A DNA stretch of 64,000 nucleotides from Coptis chinensis (taxonomy: Eukaryota > Streptophyta > Magnoliopsida > Ranunculales > Ranunculaceae): contig CM027378.1 of the NCBI GenBank assembly GCA_015680905.1, forward strand, positions 38,723,001-38,787,000. The letters run 5' to 3'. How positions within the stretch are numbered: position 1 is the first letter of the stretch; every line of letters starts with the position of its first letter. Positions 47,547 to 59,500 of this stretch are shown here, one piece after another. A model generated the notes under the pieces. It had not been told where the DNA came from and did not search any database. It worked only from the letters and a program-made list of their open reading frames with translations. The translations under genes were made by a program, and so were the position numbers.

Positions 47547-49810
47547 TGGACCATCAGATAGGAACAGTGGTCCTTCCAACAGGAGCAGCGACGTTTTCAG
47601 CACAGTGTCACTAGAACACTGCAGAGCATCAGAGATGCACTCCCGTGTAGTGATAGATATGCTAGGTCCCGACGTCAACAAGGAGAAGGATCTTTTAGAC
47701 ATCGAGACGAGTCACGCACGGATTCTGACTAGGATTCTCCCTAGTGTCCGTATAGTTGGATTTATTTATTTTTCTATTTCTTTCTTACGTGTACAACGTA
47801 GTATAAGTTTAATTATATACTTAATATTATTTGTTTGTTTTATTTTGCTTTTCTTGTGGAATTTGGTATATGAGTAGAAGGTAAAACAGGTACATCATGC
47901 ATAAATTTTCCATTTTTTCTTTCATGCATTTCACATATGTTTTCAAAAATACAAAAAAAAAACCCAAAAAGATTTTATAGTAGAATAAATATCTTTAGTA
48001 CAATAAACCATGTATTTCTCATTCTATATCAAACAACCTACGTCCCAAACTTATTTGGGGGTGGTGTATTTTCATAATGAAGAACATAATACAAGTGTAT
48101 CGCCATTTTTGCTCATGTTTCTATGATAATCTATTTCCTTGTCTCTTCATACTTTGAGGACAAAACATAGTTCTATTTGGGGGTGGTATAGTAACATTTT
48201 GCAAAAACTAGACATTTTTTATATAGTAGATATAATAGTACATTTCTTTCTTTCTAATTTTTTTCCGAAAAAGATCAAAAATATTTTTTTGTTTAGTATT
48301 AAAAAGTATTGTTTTCTTTTTCTATGATGAATAAAAAGTTTAGAAGTCTCATTATAGCAATAAAATAAGGATTTGTTCTTCGTACTTAGACTAATATATG
48401 TACAATAATTTCTATATCTTTTCATGAATGACTTGCATCAGCATTTGTTGTGTATAGTAGTGAGTTTTCGAAGCCAAAGTTATAACAATTAAGTTCTATA
48501 TCTTGTGAGAATCTAGCCTAAAGCCTCATCTGAATGATTATTGAGTAATGACATAAAGGATGTCCGGATAGAAAGACCACACGCCCACTTGCTTGATCAC
48601 CACGCTATATTCTAAGAGAGAATTTAGGCCCTTTTTGGATCGATATAGCCAAATAAACGTTAAAACCCCAAAAATATAGTTTTCCTCTAGTTACCCCCTC
48701 CTGAGCTTTCACCCTTTCTAAAAGCCTTTTTATTTTTCACCAAAAATTCCTAACCCATTACAACACATAATAAAAAGCTTACCCAGCTGACAAGTTGAGA
48801 ACTGGATGGATATCAGAAAAAGAGAAGAGAAGACCTTGTACAAAAATAGAACAGTTATTTGCTTCAAAAAGAAAATAAAAGAAAGAGAAGAAAAGAAAAA
48901 TCCATAAAAAACCAAAAACTCCAAAAAAATCAAAGGCGTCAAAAATTGAATCTCCCAAAAGTTTAAAATCAAAAGGAGACGATATCAAGAACAAAAAGAA
49001 ACAAAAGCAAAGTTAGAAGTCCCAAAAATTCAAAATCATATGGAGTCACAAAGTCAAAGTGCTAAAAGAATGTATCACAATTCGAAAGCAAAAGAACAAA
49101 ACGAGATTCTTCTCTAGTTACAAGTATCTTGAAGACCCAGTTTTTCGACTTATTAGATTTTGTTTTCCCTTCATTTTTCTTTCTAAACCATCACCCTAGC
49201 CTCGTAACTCCTAATAAAATACCTCTAGCTCGATTAGAAATAGGATGATGTGATAGTAAGTGGCAAGCATGATCAATTGACCCCGGTTTCTTTGGACGTC
49301 ATATGAGTATGTGAGGAATATAAGTGCCCGCTACACTTGAGAGAACGAACCTTGAGTGAATCTATCAGAGAGTTGTGATTGCAACACACCCCTGTGAGAA
49401 CCCACTTTAAGGACGCTCTCCAAAAGCCTCGAAAACAACTTTGCTTTTGTATTTCATTGCTCATGTGTTGTGCATTTATCTTTATATGATTAAATTACTG
49501 TATATATGTTATTTTAGGTTCAAAGGAGCTTGTCCTTATTTACCGCTACTGAAATGTATAAACTTCTGAGAATAAATAAGAAAACAAGACCTTTTGTGCT
49601 AAATAGAAAAAGTTTGTGAGTACATTCACTGGAAAATTCTCACGAGGCTTAAAGCTCGTCCATTAGGGAATTCCTAGTGGTTTAAGGGCTTGTTGCATAT
49701 GGTCAATGCAATCGCACTCTGTGAAATGAGATTAGTATAACTTATAATAAATCATTCATTTTTTATCTTAGTTTTTCTCTCATCCTTGCTTGAGGATAAG
49801 CAAGATGCTA

Positions 49811-49821
49811 TTTGGAAGTGG
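49811..49821 (+). promoter_or_regulatory. Polypurine tract of element B, degenerate
   Basis: TTTGGAAGTGG directly before the 3' LTR. Intact TTTGGGGGTGG copies lie upstream at 48054 and 48176. Confidence 0.6.
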
Positions 49822-50626
49822 TGATCAGCTCCCAAATGTGCGCTTTACTACTCATATATTGCCGCATTACAGTCTTTCTTATGCTTCACGAAGACAACTC
49901 ATAGCTTTTATTGCCTTTTTCATGTTATGGAGTATTTCATACCACTTATCATAAAAGTTGCGTCTTAACACCAAAAGGAGCCTTAATCACGCTTATTATG
50001 AAGACTAGAAGCTGCTATGGAAAAGTGCTGAAAAAGTCAAAGTCAAAGGTCAAAACCATCAAATCAGAAGGCCAGAGATGGAAGCCCTTATCTCAAAATA
50101 TGACATTCTCCCAAAACCTATCTTGGTCAAGAAGACACCAAAAAGCAAAAACAAAAGCAAAAGTAAAGTGTGAGTTGTCTAATTTGTAATGGAGAAAGGC
50201 AAATCTATAAAAGGCAAAAGTAGGGGTATATAATCAAAAAGCAAGGGAGAGAGAAAACATCCATTGTCTTAGGATCCAAACCAATTGGTTTGTTTAATTT
50301 ATTGTCTAGTTTTTCAATTCAAGTTTTACTTTATTGTTTGTTTTATTTTATTTCAATCTTCTTGTTTACTTGTTCTTATTTCAATTTTATTGTTTACTTG
50401 TTCTTATTTCAATCTTCAACAAATCTTTCTTTCAATGTTTTCAAGTCATTTCAATACCAACAACTAAAGTTTTCAATATTTTCATTAGCTCAAAACCAAT
50501 CTAATTCATACAAGAGTCTACCTTTCTTCTTCGCAACTCCCACATTCAAACTCTAAACAATTTAGGATGAACCTCACTTCTAAAACAAACTCTTTTGAAG
50601 TATCCACCACAACAACTACAACTTCA
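49822..50626 (+). repeat. 3' LTR of element B
   Basis: 805 bp, partner of 41298-42083, followed by ccaaa. Confidence 0.92.
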
Positions 50627-50631
50627 CCAAA

Positions 50632-52750
50632 CAGATATGATGAGCAGGTTTGGAGAAGCAAAATGAGGATGGGGTGGGGATGGAGAATAAAGTCTCCTAC
50701 TGACCCCACCCCATTAAAGAATATAGTGTATGTATAGGTAATATGCATATAGTAATTAACTGTATCTATAAAATGTTGTAAGAGTTAAAATCAAACTCAA
50801 GGCCTCATTTTTGAAACCACAACCATCTTTCCATTAGGCTAGCTAATGCCAAATTCATGAAATGTCTTTAATAAATATAGATAAAAAAATAAAATAAAAA
50901 TAAACAAATAAAATAGTTTAGTTATTAATTGAGTATATACAAGGGTTTTCTTTTGTTAAGTTAGATAATGATGGGTGGGGCGGGTATGAGGAATGTGGTA
51001 TGGGGCGGGTATGGAGAATCCCTGACTGCTTTTCAAGTGGGGATAGATGGGGCGGGTATGGGAATTGAAATTGAAATCAAGGATGGTGATGATGATTGCA
51101 AACCAACCTCTGACCCACTCCTTTTACAACCTTATCTGCATGAGTAGATGGTCACTAGTTAAATGTACCATCATCTGTAAGGGGTAATTAGGGTGAACCT
51201 ACAAGTTTGATGGAGAGGGAGAAACATGTTGATAAGGAAAAGCATTTTAATGAAATATGATGTCATGGGCCGGGAAATATATATTTTCTTAAAAGAAATA
51301 TTAAAAATTTGATATCCGTGGGGATAACCATCCTTTGATCAAGTTTGTGTTTAGCATGAGTGTAATGAGCAAAACATAACCAACCAAAGAAGGTGTGTAT
51401 GAATGGGTGGTGTGCCTAATAGGATTTCATGTTGTGATTTTCCATCTTACAAAGGAGAGTGTAGTTTATTGATAATATTTTGGCAGTAGTGAGAACACAC
51501 TCGCCCCAAAGGATAATAGAAGATGATGAGCCTGAAAACGTAAGGCTTCTAAAAATATGATGAGTTGGTGTTTCTCTTCTGTACATAAATGGACCGTCCT
51601 TCTAAAAATGGGATTGTTTGATCTGGAGTTCATATTTCCATTATTTGAAATGCAACTATGGATTTCATATTTTCATGACTACTTCTAAAAATGATGTTAA
51701 AAATTAAGCCAAATATAGCAACCTTAAGCCTTGAAGTGATGATTAATATTATATTGATTGGAAAATTTTCCTTGCAAATATGGAAAAATGTCCTTCAAGA
51801 ATCTTATCTCTAATTCAAGCTACAAATAGTTTCTAAGTAATTCTACTTTCTATTCTTTACAAAATGAAATTGAACATACCTTTTTTTCAAGATTTTTTTT
51901 TTAAAGAATTTTCCTAAAATTTATGGCCCAATTTTTTTCCAAATTTGTACATGCATTTTCCAATATATATATGAATGTTGTACTGTCTACCAACTACTTA
52001 ACAAAGAAGCTAAAGATCAAGTTGTGCTTGCCTCCATTGGTTTTGCGAAGAAAAAAGTGAGCTTTGTAAACTACATATATTTCTCCTCATATTTACGTAG
52101 ATGATGTCTTCTTCCTGTGGTTAAGTAAACTTTAGATATAATTTTTTAACCAGATAAAATTGTCAGCTTTTTTCTTACGAAAAACATATATAGTTGATTC
52201 TTACTAATTTGATTTAAAGGTACTTCATATATATTTTGTAGGAATACAATTCATATTATATTGGCTAAATATCATCTGGTAAGAGGAATATAAGATGGAG
52301 CTAAAAAAGAACAACACTAGTTTTGTTGAAAATGAGAAATATTGTGCATTTGTGCTCACTCTCTATGTTAGGTGCATTGTGCACCTTATAGAAAAAGTCA
52401 AATTAACTATACATATTATTAAGGCATTCACCACAATTATCAACACAATGTTGCATTAACTCATTTCACACAAAAATTATATATCCATAAACATGAATAA
52501 ATGGATTCTTTTAATCATAAATATTATTTTTCATGATCAAATATTTGTTTCATTTTCAAATGGTTTGGGTATTCGAAAAAACCACCTTTTAACTATTTCA
52601 TTTGTATATGTCCATAAACATTAATAAAAGGGTTCTTTTAATCATAAATATATATTTCCTACTTCAAAGGTTATATTGGATTCTTTGAATTTTATCATTT
52701 ATCTTCCAGTCGTAACACATAGTTGTCGTTAATAGTCAAACATATTTTTT
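50632..52750. other. Intergenic region upstream of the gibberellin 2-oxidase
   Basis: No gene seen. 50640-51075 holds three or four degenerate copies of GGGGCGGGTATGG (about 50977, 51003, 51050) and a related GGATGGGGTGGGGATGG at ~50669, perhaps an old non-autonomous transposon. The rest is AT-rich. Confidence 0.5.
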
Positions 52751-52751
52751 G

Positions 52752-52761
52752 CTATATAAAA
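52752..52761 (+). promoter_or_regulatory. Probable TATA box of the gibberellin 2-oxidase
   Basis: CTATATAAAA about 170 bp before the ATG at 52930, a plausible distance for a plant 5' leader. Confidence 0.45.
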
Positions 52762-52929
52762 TGGGTATGAAGCAAGTAACTTTGGTTTTTGTTTTCTTTT
52801 TTCTTTTTACGAAGGTGTTTATGTGATGTCGTGATATTTAACTAATAAGATTTTATTTTTTCCATAATCTGAAATATATTCATGACTATTAAATTTCTCT
52901 AATAAATATGTTATATTATTCCTTCTCAG

Positions 52930-55515
52930 ATGGCATTACAATCAGAGCCTCCCCTTCAGAAATTTTATGAAACTCTACTAAAAAATTCTAAACAAGATCA
53001 AATGAACAAGGACAACAAGATTATCCCTTCGAATGAAGAGTGCTCTAAACTTCCTCTAATTGATCTAAACCAATTGAACCAAGGTAATTTACAGAGAGAA
53101 AACTGTAAGAAAGAGATGGTTAAAGCTGCAATGGAGTGGGGATTCTTTCAAGTTGTGAATCATGGAGTTCCTTCAAAAGTTTTAGAAAGTATGCGTTGTG
53201 AGATAGTTAATATGTTTAGAGAGCCATTTGAAAAGAAGAGTTTGAATTCGGAGTACCGTTGGGGAACACCAACAGCTACTCGATTGAGTGACTTCTCGTG
53301 GTCTGAGGCTTTTCATATTCCTTTGGACATTGTCGTTTTAGAGGGGCCACTAGATACACCAAGGTTTGTTGCTATACTAAATTAATTATTTACTATTGTG
53401 ATGGTTATATGAACTCCAACCTAGATAGACGCTAAATAAACTTTACCACAACAAGTTGTTTCGAAAGTACAAACTAGTCATTTGCATGTATAAAATTCTA
53501 AACAACTTTTGACAAGATTAGACTTCTTCAAATGAACTGATTTTTTGTGAGAATGATCTTTATTTTAGGGAGAACATCTCCACCAAAAAATCAGCCTCAA
53601 ATTTATTATATTTAGTGGCGGAGTTTTTTTTTGGAGTTCGTGTAAGTGTAGTTCATATAACAATACCTTGAAGTATATATATCCAATGTTTTCTGCTTAG
53701 CAACCCTCTTTTGAGAATGTTAGACATGTTGAAATCATAAAGGTATAAATCCATGGTGGAAAGGTTATATTGATAGTAAATTAAGTCTTAATTCATTTAG
53801 TAAAGTGGACTTCATGTACGTACATTATATCATGTTTAATTGGTGGTGTACATTAGGTGTTGTATGCATAACGCGCTTTTTCTAAATACTTTCTTTTTTC
53901 ATTGTCCTCAAAACATTCATCGAAACCAAATATTCAGTTCCTTGACAATGAGAGGTCCTATCACCCAATGAGCTTGACAACATCCAACAATGGAAGGTGT
54001 ATATCGACATTGGTGGGACTTGGGACATACAGTTCCAAAAGCATTGCCCTCATTTTCTCTTTCACTAGTAAAGATATATTTAATATCATAATAGGTATAA
54101 CTTTCATGTGAAGGTTTTTTTCCCCTTGGTGCCAATCTCATTGGCACTCATCATTTCTTTTTTGATCATTTATTTCGAAAACATGATTAAAAAAGTTAAA
54201 ACCAATTCACCATGCACATTTATTTGTAAATCTTTTCTTTCTATGTAATGTGTACGTGTTCAAAATTTTCTTGAGACTGTATGCGCATATATTCGCTTAT
54301 ATTCTTAATTTCTTATAATTTTTAGTTACTTCTTTGTTTCCCAGATCAACTATCAAAGAACTTGTAAAAATATTGTTTGAATTGGCTCAAAAAATAGCCA
54401 AGATATTAGGCGAGAGTTCAAGTTGTGAATCGAATTTCTTCAATGAAAGTTGCTTGCCAAGCAATTCCTTCATTCGAATGAATAGATATCCTCAATGTTT
54501 AATAGATGACAATGTCTACGGGCTCGTGAAACATACTGATACTAATTTTCTGACAATACTATATCAAGACCAATCAGTTGAAGGGTTACAAGTGGCAAAA
54601 GATGGGATATGGGTCACGGTTAAACCCATTCCAGAGGCCTTAATCATCAATGTTGGAGACTTATTTCAGGTAAATACTAAAGTTTTCATAAAATTGTTTA
54701 TCTATCAACCTATCGAATTGTTTTTTCCTAGTGACGATTTGAGGATGATGCCATCATTATCATTGTATCGATGTACTTTTGAATGAATAATACTATTGAG
54801 TACCTAAAGATTGTACCAAATAGCATGGATACTTGTTTTTAGAAAAGTAAAACACTTTATAAAATTTAAATCGGTGTCTAAGTCATTTGGTACATTCTTT
54901 CTTTTTCCTCGAGATACTGAATTTAGTTCAGATGATGGGGTGGATGTCTTGGGGGTCCAAACCACATCTCACTAAACTACATAAATGAGGAGTTGAGGGC
55001 GACGTTCTACAAAATGCATTAACTTAGGACCAAATTGCTTTTGCCAATGTGGACATAAATGCCCTTGAAGCTAGGTACAGCACAGGAGGGAAATAGTACA
55101 TTGGTCTGTTCAATTCTCAAGTTCTAATATATACTTATTTCTGGGTTCTTTTAAGGAACTTATAAACTTATTTTTTACATATTTTTTACACTTCTCACTT
55201 ATTTGTTGTTTTAGGAACTTATAAACTTATTTGTTTTTGTTTTTTTCCTTTATTAATTGGTTTTATATATGCTTTACAATGAAGTCATGGAGCAATGGAG
55301 CTTATAAAAGTGCTGAACATCGAGTCATGGCCAATAGACACACTGAAAGGTTTTCAATGGCATACTTCTTTTGTCCTACAGACAACACAGTGATTGAGAG
55401 TTGCAAACAACCATCTGTCTACAGGAAGTTCAGCTTTGGAGAATACAAATTTCAAATTATGACGGATGTTAAAGCATTGGGGCAGAAAATAGGACTTGAT
55501 AGGTTCTTGCTGTGA
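52930..55515 (+). CDS. GA2ox8-like: Gibberellin 2-beta-dioxygenase, C20 (class III) type, three exons
   Basis: Exons 52930-53363, 54345-54669 and 55285-55515 join in phase to 329 codons plus stop. Introns are GTTTGT...CCCAG and GTAAAT...GAAG. Member of the 2-oxoglutarate/Fe(II) oxygenases. The N-terminal domain begins LPLIDLN and includes EWGFFQVVNHGVP. Iron ligands are His and Asp in LVKHTDTNFLTILYQD and His in SAEHRVM; the 2-oxoglutarate ligand is the Arg of ERFSMAYF. YRWGTPTAT...SWSEAFHIP is the signature of C20 gibberellin 2-oxidases (GA2ox7/8 type), which 2-beta-hydroxylate C20 precursors such as GA12 and GA53 and so lower active gibberellin. Acts in the cytosol. No break is visible and the length is normal, so it is probably functional. 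It converges with the NUP205 gene. Confidence 0.9.
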
Positions 55516-56551
55516 GGCGATTTCCTCCTTTCCTAGTAAACTCCTTGCAGTCGGTTGATTATAACTGCTGGGAGCCCAAGGAATTCCTGTAACACCAATA
55601 AAGGGGGTGGTCTGCACTCTGCACTCTGCACTCATTTAGTTATTCACTTAATATGGAACATATGAACATGTCTTATTATTAGTCTTATAATTAGAATAAA
55701 AAAACGGGAAGTGCACTCTCCAATACCCACTCCTCTCGTATTGAAGTATAAAAAAGCTTTAATTATTTATTTGTACTTTTGGTTCTTAAACGAAATTCCG
55801 AAGTTCCAATAATCTAGAAATGTAAAATACTGCTTGGAGGATAGAAAAAAGGTTAATGGGGCTAGCAAAATTAGAAGCCTAGAACGGCTAGAAATAATGG
55901 AAATACGAGAGTTTAAAAATGAATTAATGACATCCGACAATCAAATGATGTCTTTCATAATCTCTATGATCCTTCTTGAGCTCCCTTTGAAGATAACAAC
56001 AGCTCATTTGCTAGCTGCTTTGCTTTATCACTACTAATTCTCCTGCCTTCCTCGGAAGTCAGAACAAAATAAAATCTTCCGAGGTGCTCAAGAGTGTAGA
56101 CTGTATCATGCTTTTCAGGACTTAAAAAGGGTGGAAATGTGTGATGCCTAAATGCTCAAAAGATTGATCAAACGGATTCTTTCTTATTTTTTCGTATCTT
56201 TTTCTTTGATCTTCTCCAATACTGCTTTTCTCTGTCAATCCCTTTCTACTTCCTTTTCGTTTACTCCCCAACTTTTTTTGGGTTTTATGGTAAATATATA
56301 ACTCAGCATAGTCATGTCTTTCTGTAGGAAATTTTAGATGCCAGCCACAACAAAATTTAATCAATTACAGAAGAAATAAAGATGAACAGCCTACAGATGT
56401 AATCATCAATATGAAAAAAGAAAATGTAATGGCAAAGCATTGTGCTAAGATTTACAGAAACTGCTCACTTTGATAGATTTCTCAATTCTCAAATGTTTCA
56501 AGTCTCAAATACACATTGAACAACTTGCCACGAAAAAACAGAAATAATACG
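55516..56551. other. Intergenic DNA between convergent genes
   Basis: Carries the 3' untranslated regions of both neighbours. The small ORFs 55834-56037 (+) and 56364-56122 (-) have no recognisable homology. Confidence 0.5.
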
Positions 56552-59500
56552 TCAGACAGCTAAATTCTGAATTGTCATTTCCTTCAGTGAACTCAATAGC
56601 CTACGGAAAACCTTTAAATTGTGTCCGACTTTCTCCTCACTTAGTAATTCAAGTTTTTCTAAGATTGGAAGCAACTTCCCGCATAACGAAGAAATATCCC
56701 ATCCAGAGTCGGGCTTCACACCGTATGCAATCAATTCTGTAGTTTCTTTTGAGACAGGGATGGCAGAACCATCCTGAAAATGAACGAGGAGAATGTTCAG
56801 CGCATTCTCTGCAAGTGGAAGCAAGAGAGTAATAAGCTGGTCCCTATTTCCAGCTATCTGGCACATTTCAACCATGGCGACATACCTCCTTTTCTGGATA
56901 TTATCAGATGACGATAAACAGTCCTGTCTAGCACACATAATGATGATTTCATCGACCTCTTGTCTTGATAGCTCATTCACATCTTGAATCTTGTTGAGCA
57001 GTAAAACTTTTTCTTCTGAAGCTCTTTCTAATGCCATTGTCACAGAGTTAAGAAGGGAGACAAGTGAAGCCAATTTAGGTTGCGTTTGTCTGAAGGATGC
57101 CTGAAGATCATTAGGACTGTCTGATACCTGCAGCCTCAGGGACCTCTTTGTGACCAGTACATAAAGGTAAGAACTCAGACTAAAGCATAGTCTAAACGAG
57201 AGTAGCTCCGAATTCCTTTCATTCTCAGAAGGACATAAGGATTGGGCACGACAGAAAGAGTCCACACTGAAAGAAAATAGAGAGCTCATCATACCAAAAA
57301 GCCCTTGAACGAAACCGTACCCATCATTCTCTTCGTATGGCCAAACCTTGCTTAGTATGCCAACAACAAGATTGACTTGTTCTAACATCAACTCATCCGC
57401 TTCAGAAACATCTCCCCTAAGAATTTGATCAAATAGCAGCTGGTGCCCCTTTACAAAATCTATTACCTCACGGACAATCTTGTTCTTCACCTCAAAAAAA
57501 TTGGATGTATCCACCAAGGATGTCAGAGAATATACCAATCTTAAAATTGGACAAATGATGAGACGGTTCTTGTCTATATTGCCAGCTAAATCTCTGCACA
57601 TCTTATTAGCATCAACCGGCATGAAACCGCCCAATCTGCACGTCGCAAGAAGTCCCAAGGCACCCATGGAAAACAGAACCTGCGACCCGGATTTCCCATA
57701 CTTGTGGCTTATTCTCAACATTACTGCAAGTTCAGCTTCTATAGTGTACACCCGCTGCAGTGAATCAGAAGAACGCCAACCATCGTTATAGGAGATATTG
57801 CTAACATCCGCAAGACATGACCTCAGAAAACCTCTGCTTTGGAGTTGGCTCAAGAAAAACTTATCCTGGTCAATGCTAATAAATGCATCCAAAACATAGA
57901 GGGATATTGTTTTTCCGGCCTCACTACCTTGAATGCCATCCTTGGTGACCAAATCCAGGATTGCTTGAGCATCTTTCCTCAGAATAGAAAAATTTGCTCT
58001 GGATAGTTCTGTTTGCTCTTTGTCAATCTTCTGCAAATCCAAATACTCCTCGCCATTTTGCCCCTCGGGAAGTAAGTACTGGAGCACTGATGCTGGGACA
58101 TCTGGGTCAAGCATATGCTGACAATACTGGAAATAACTAAGAAGTAAAGCATATTGCCGTCTCCTCAGGACCTCCGAAGTTTCATGTCTCAGAATTGCCA
58201 TGACAAGTTTAAACAATATAGAATGACAAGCACTGTTAGACAATTGTTTCACCATTATAACATCAAGACATGTGACATTGTCAGAATCGATACCTCTAGA
58301 GGATAAGAATCTTTCATCTCTTAGTTTGGCCATGCACGTAAGCCCGACCTGACTTAATATTGTAGCCATCTTTAATGAACAATCTGGAGAAGCAGCAGAA
58401 CTTAAAGAGGCGCCCAGCACTTCAATCAAAATCTCCGATCTGTTCTCAAGAGACGACATTCTCCTAGATAAAGAGATCTCTACAATCTGAGACCAGCCAG
58501 TTAACATGTGAAGTTGAGCAGCTTGTTCCTCACGGTTCCTATTGCATTTCCAGCACCATCTTAATAAAACCTGGACTGTTTCTCTCAGATCTCTGAGCTC
58601 CACTTCACTGTCATACGAACTCAACTGCCAGAGCTTGTCACGAAAAGAAGCAATATCAACCAAACGGTCACCACGCTCTGAGTAGTAATAGACACCACTT
58701 TCTTCGATTGTTGCAGGATTTCCAAGTATATTTTCCACCTGTAGCTCATACTTCGAATTAGATACAAGTTGAGAATACTTCAAAGAGGTGTCAGGAGATC
58801 TGAACTGGACAACCTCAAGCAACTCTAACACCTTACTCCTATTGATGGTCTTGACACCAGTATGGTCAGAATCTCTGCTGAGAGTCAAAGGATGAGAAAT
58901 ACTAGTGTCATCGCCAACTTCACTGATTTCTCCAACAAAAACCTGAGCAAGAATATTGAGGCACGCTTCTCGGTGTGTGGATACAGTCATGTCACCAGCA
59001 TGCAACTCCAATGCTAGAAGTTTTAAAAGCCAAGCTCTCTGATGTAGCGAACTAATACGTAGGGCCTGATTGTTACTTCTTTTGGGAAGAGGAGCAACAC
59101 CAATTGTTTGCAAATGCTTCAAGAAGAACTGATACTTTCTATTGCTAAGTAGGTCCACTGTAGGACCACATGTCAGTGGATCCAAGCAGAGCTTGTAAAT
59201 AAGCTGAAAACCAAATTCATGCAGCAAAGCATTTAGATCAGGCTTTGAAAGTTTTTCCAAAATGTCAAGAATAACCTTCAAACAACTATAGTGAAATTTT
59301 GGCTGTAATATTGTCCGCTCCACTGGCATATCCACCTCAAATTTGAGTAACAAATGTGTAATATTTGGAGCTGGCCGATTGATATTATCAATGAGGAGCT
59401 GGATTATAAGAACACCAATATCCTCCCTACTATTCTCTATCACTTGACACTCTTCTGCACGAAAATCTAAGCAGGCTGCATAGTCCTCGATCAAGCACTT

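Larger units (their letters stand above)
41298..50626 (+). mobile_element. Element B: Athila-type retrotransposon with pol, lacking gag and protease
   Basis: LTRs 41298-42083 and 49822-50626 (TGCTCAACTCCC/TGATCAGCTCCC...CTTCA), with a perfect target duplication ccaaa (41293-41297 and 50627-50631). Inside are RT, RNase H and integrase, then an env-position ORF and the non-coding region shared with A. The primer site is cut after its first three bases and the sequence passes straight into RT. Size is 9.3 kb. LTR family as element A. Confidence 0.93.
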
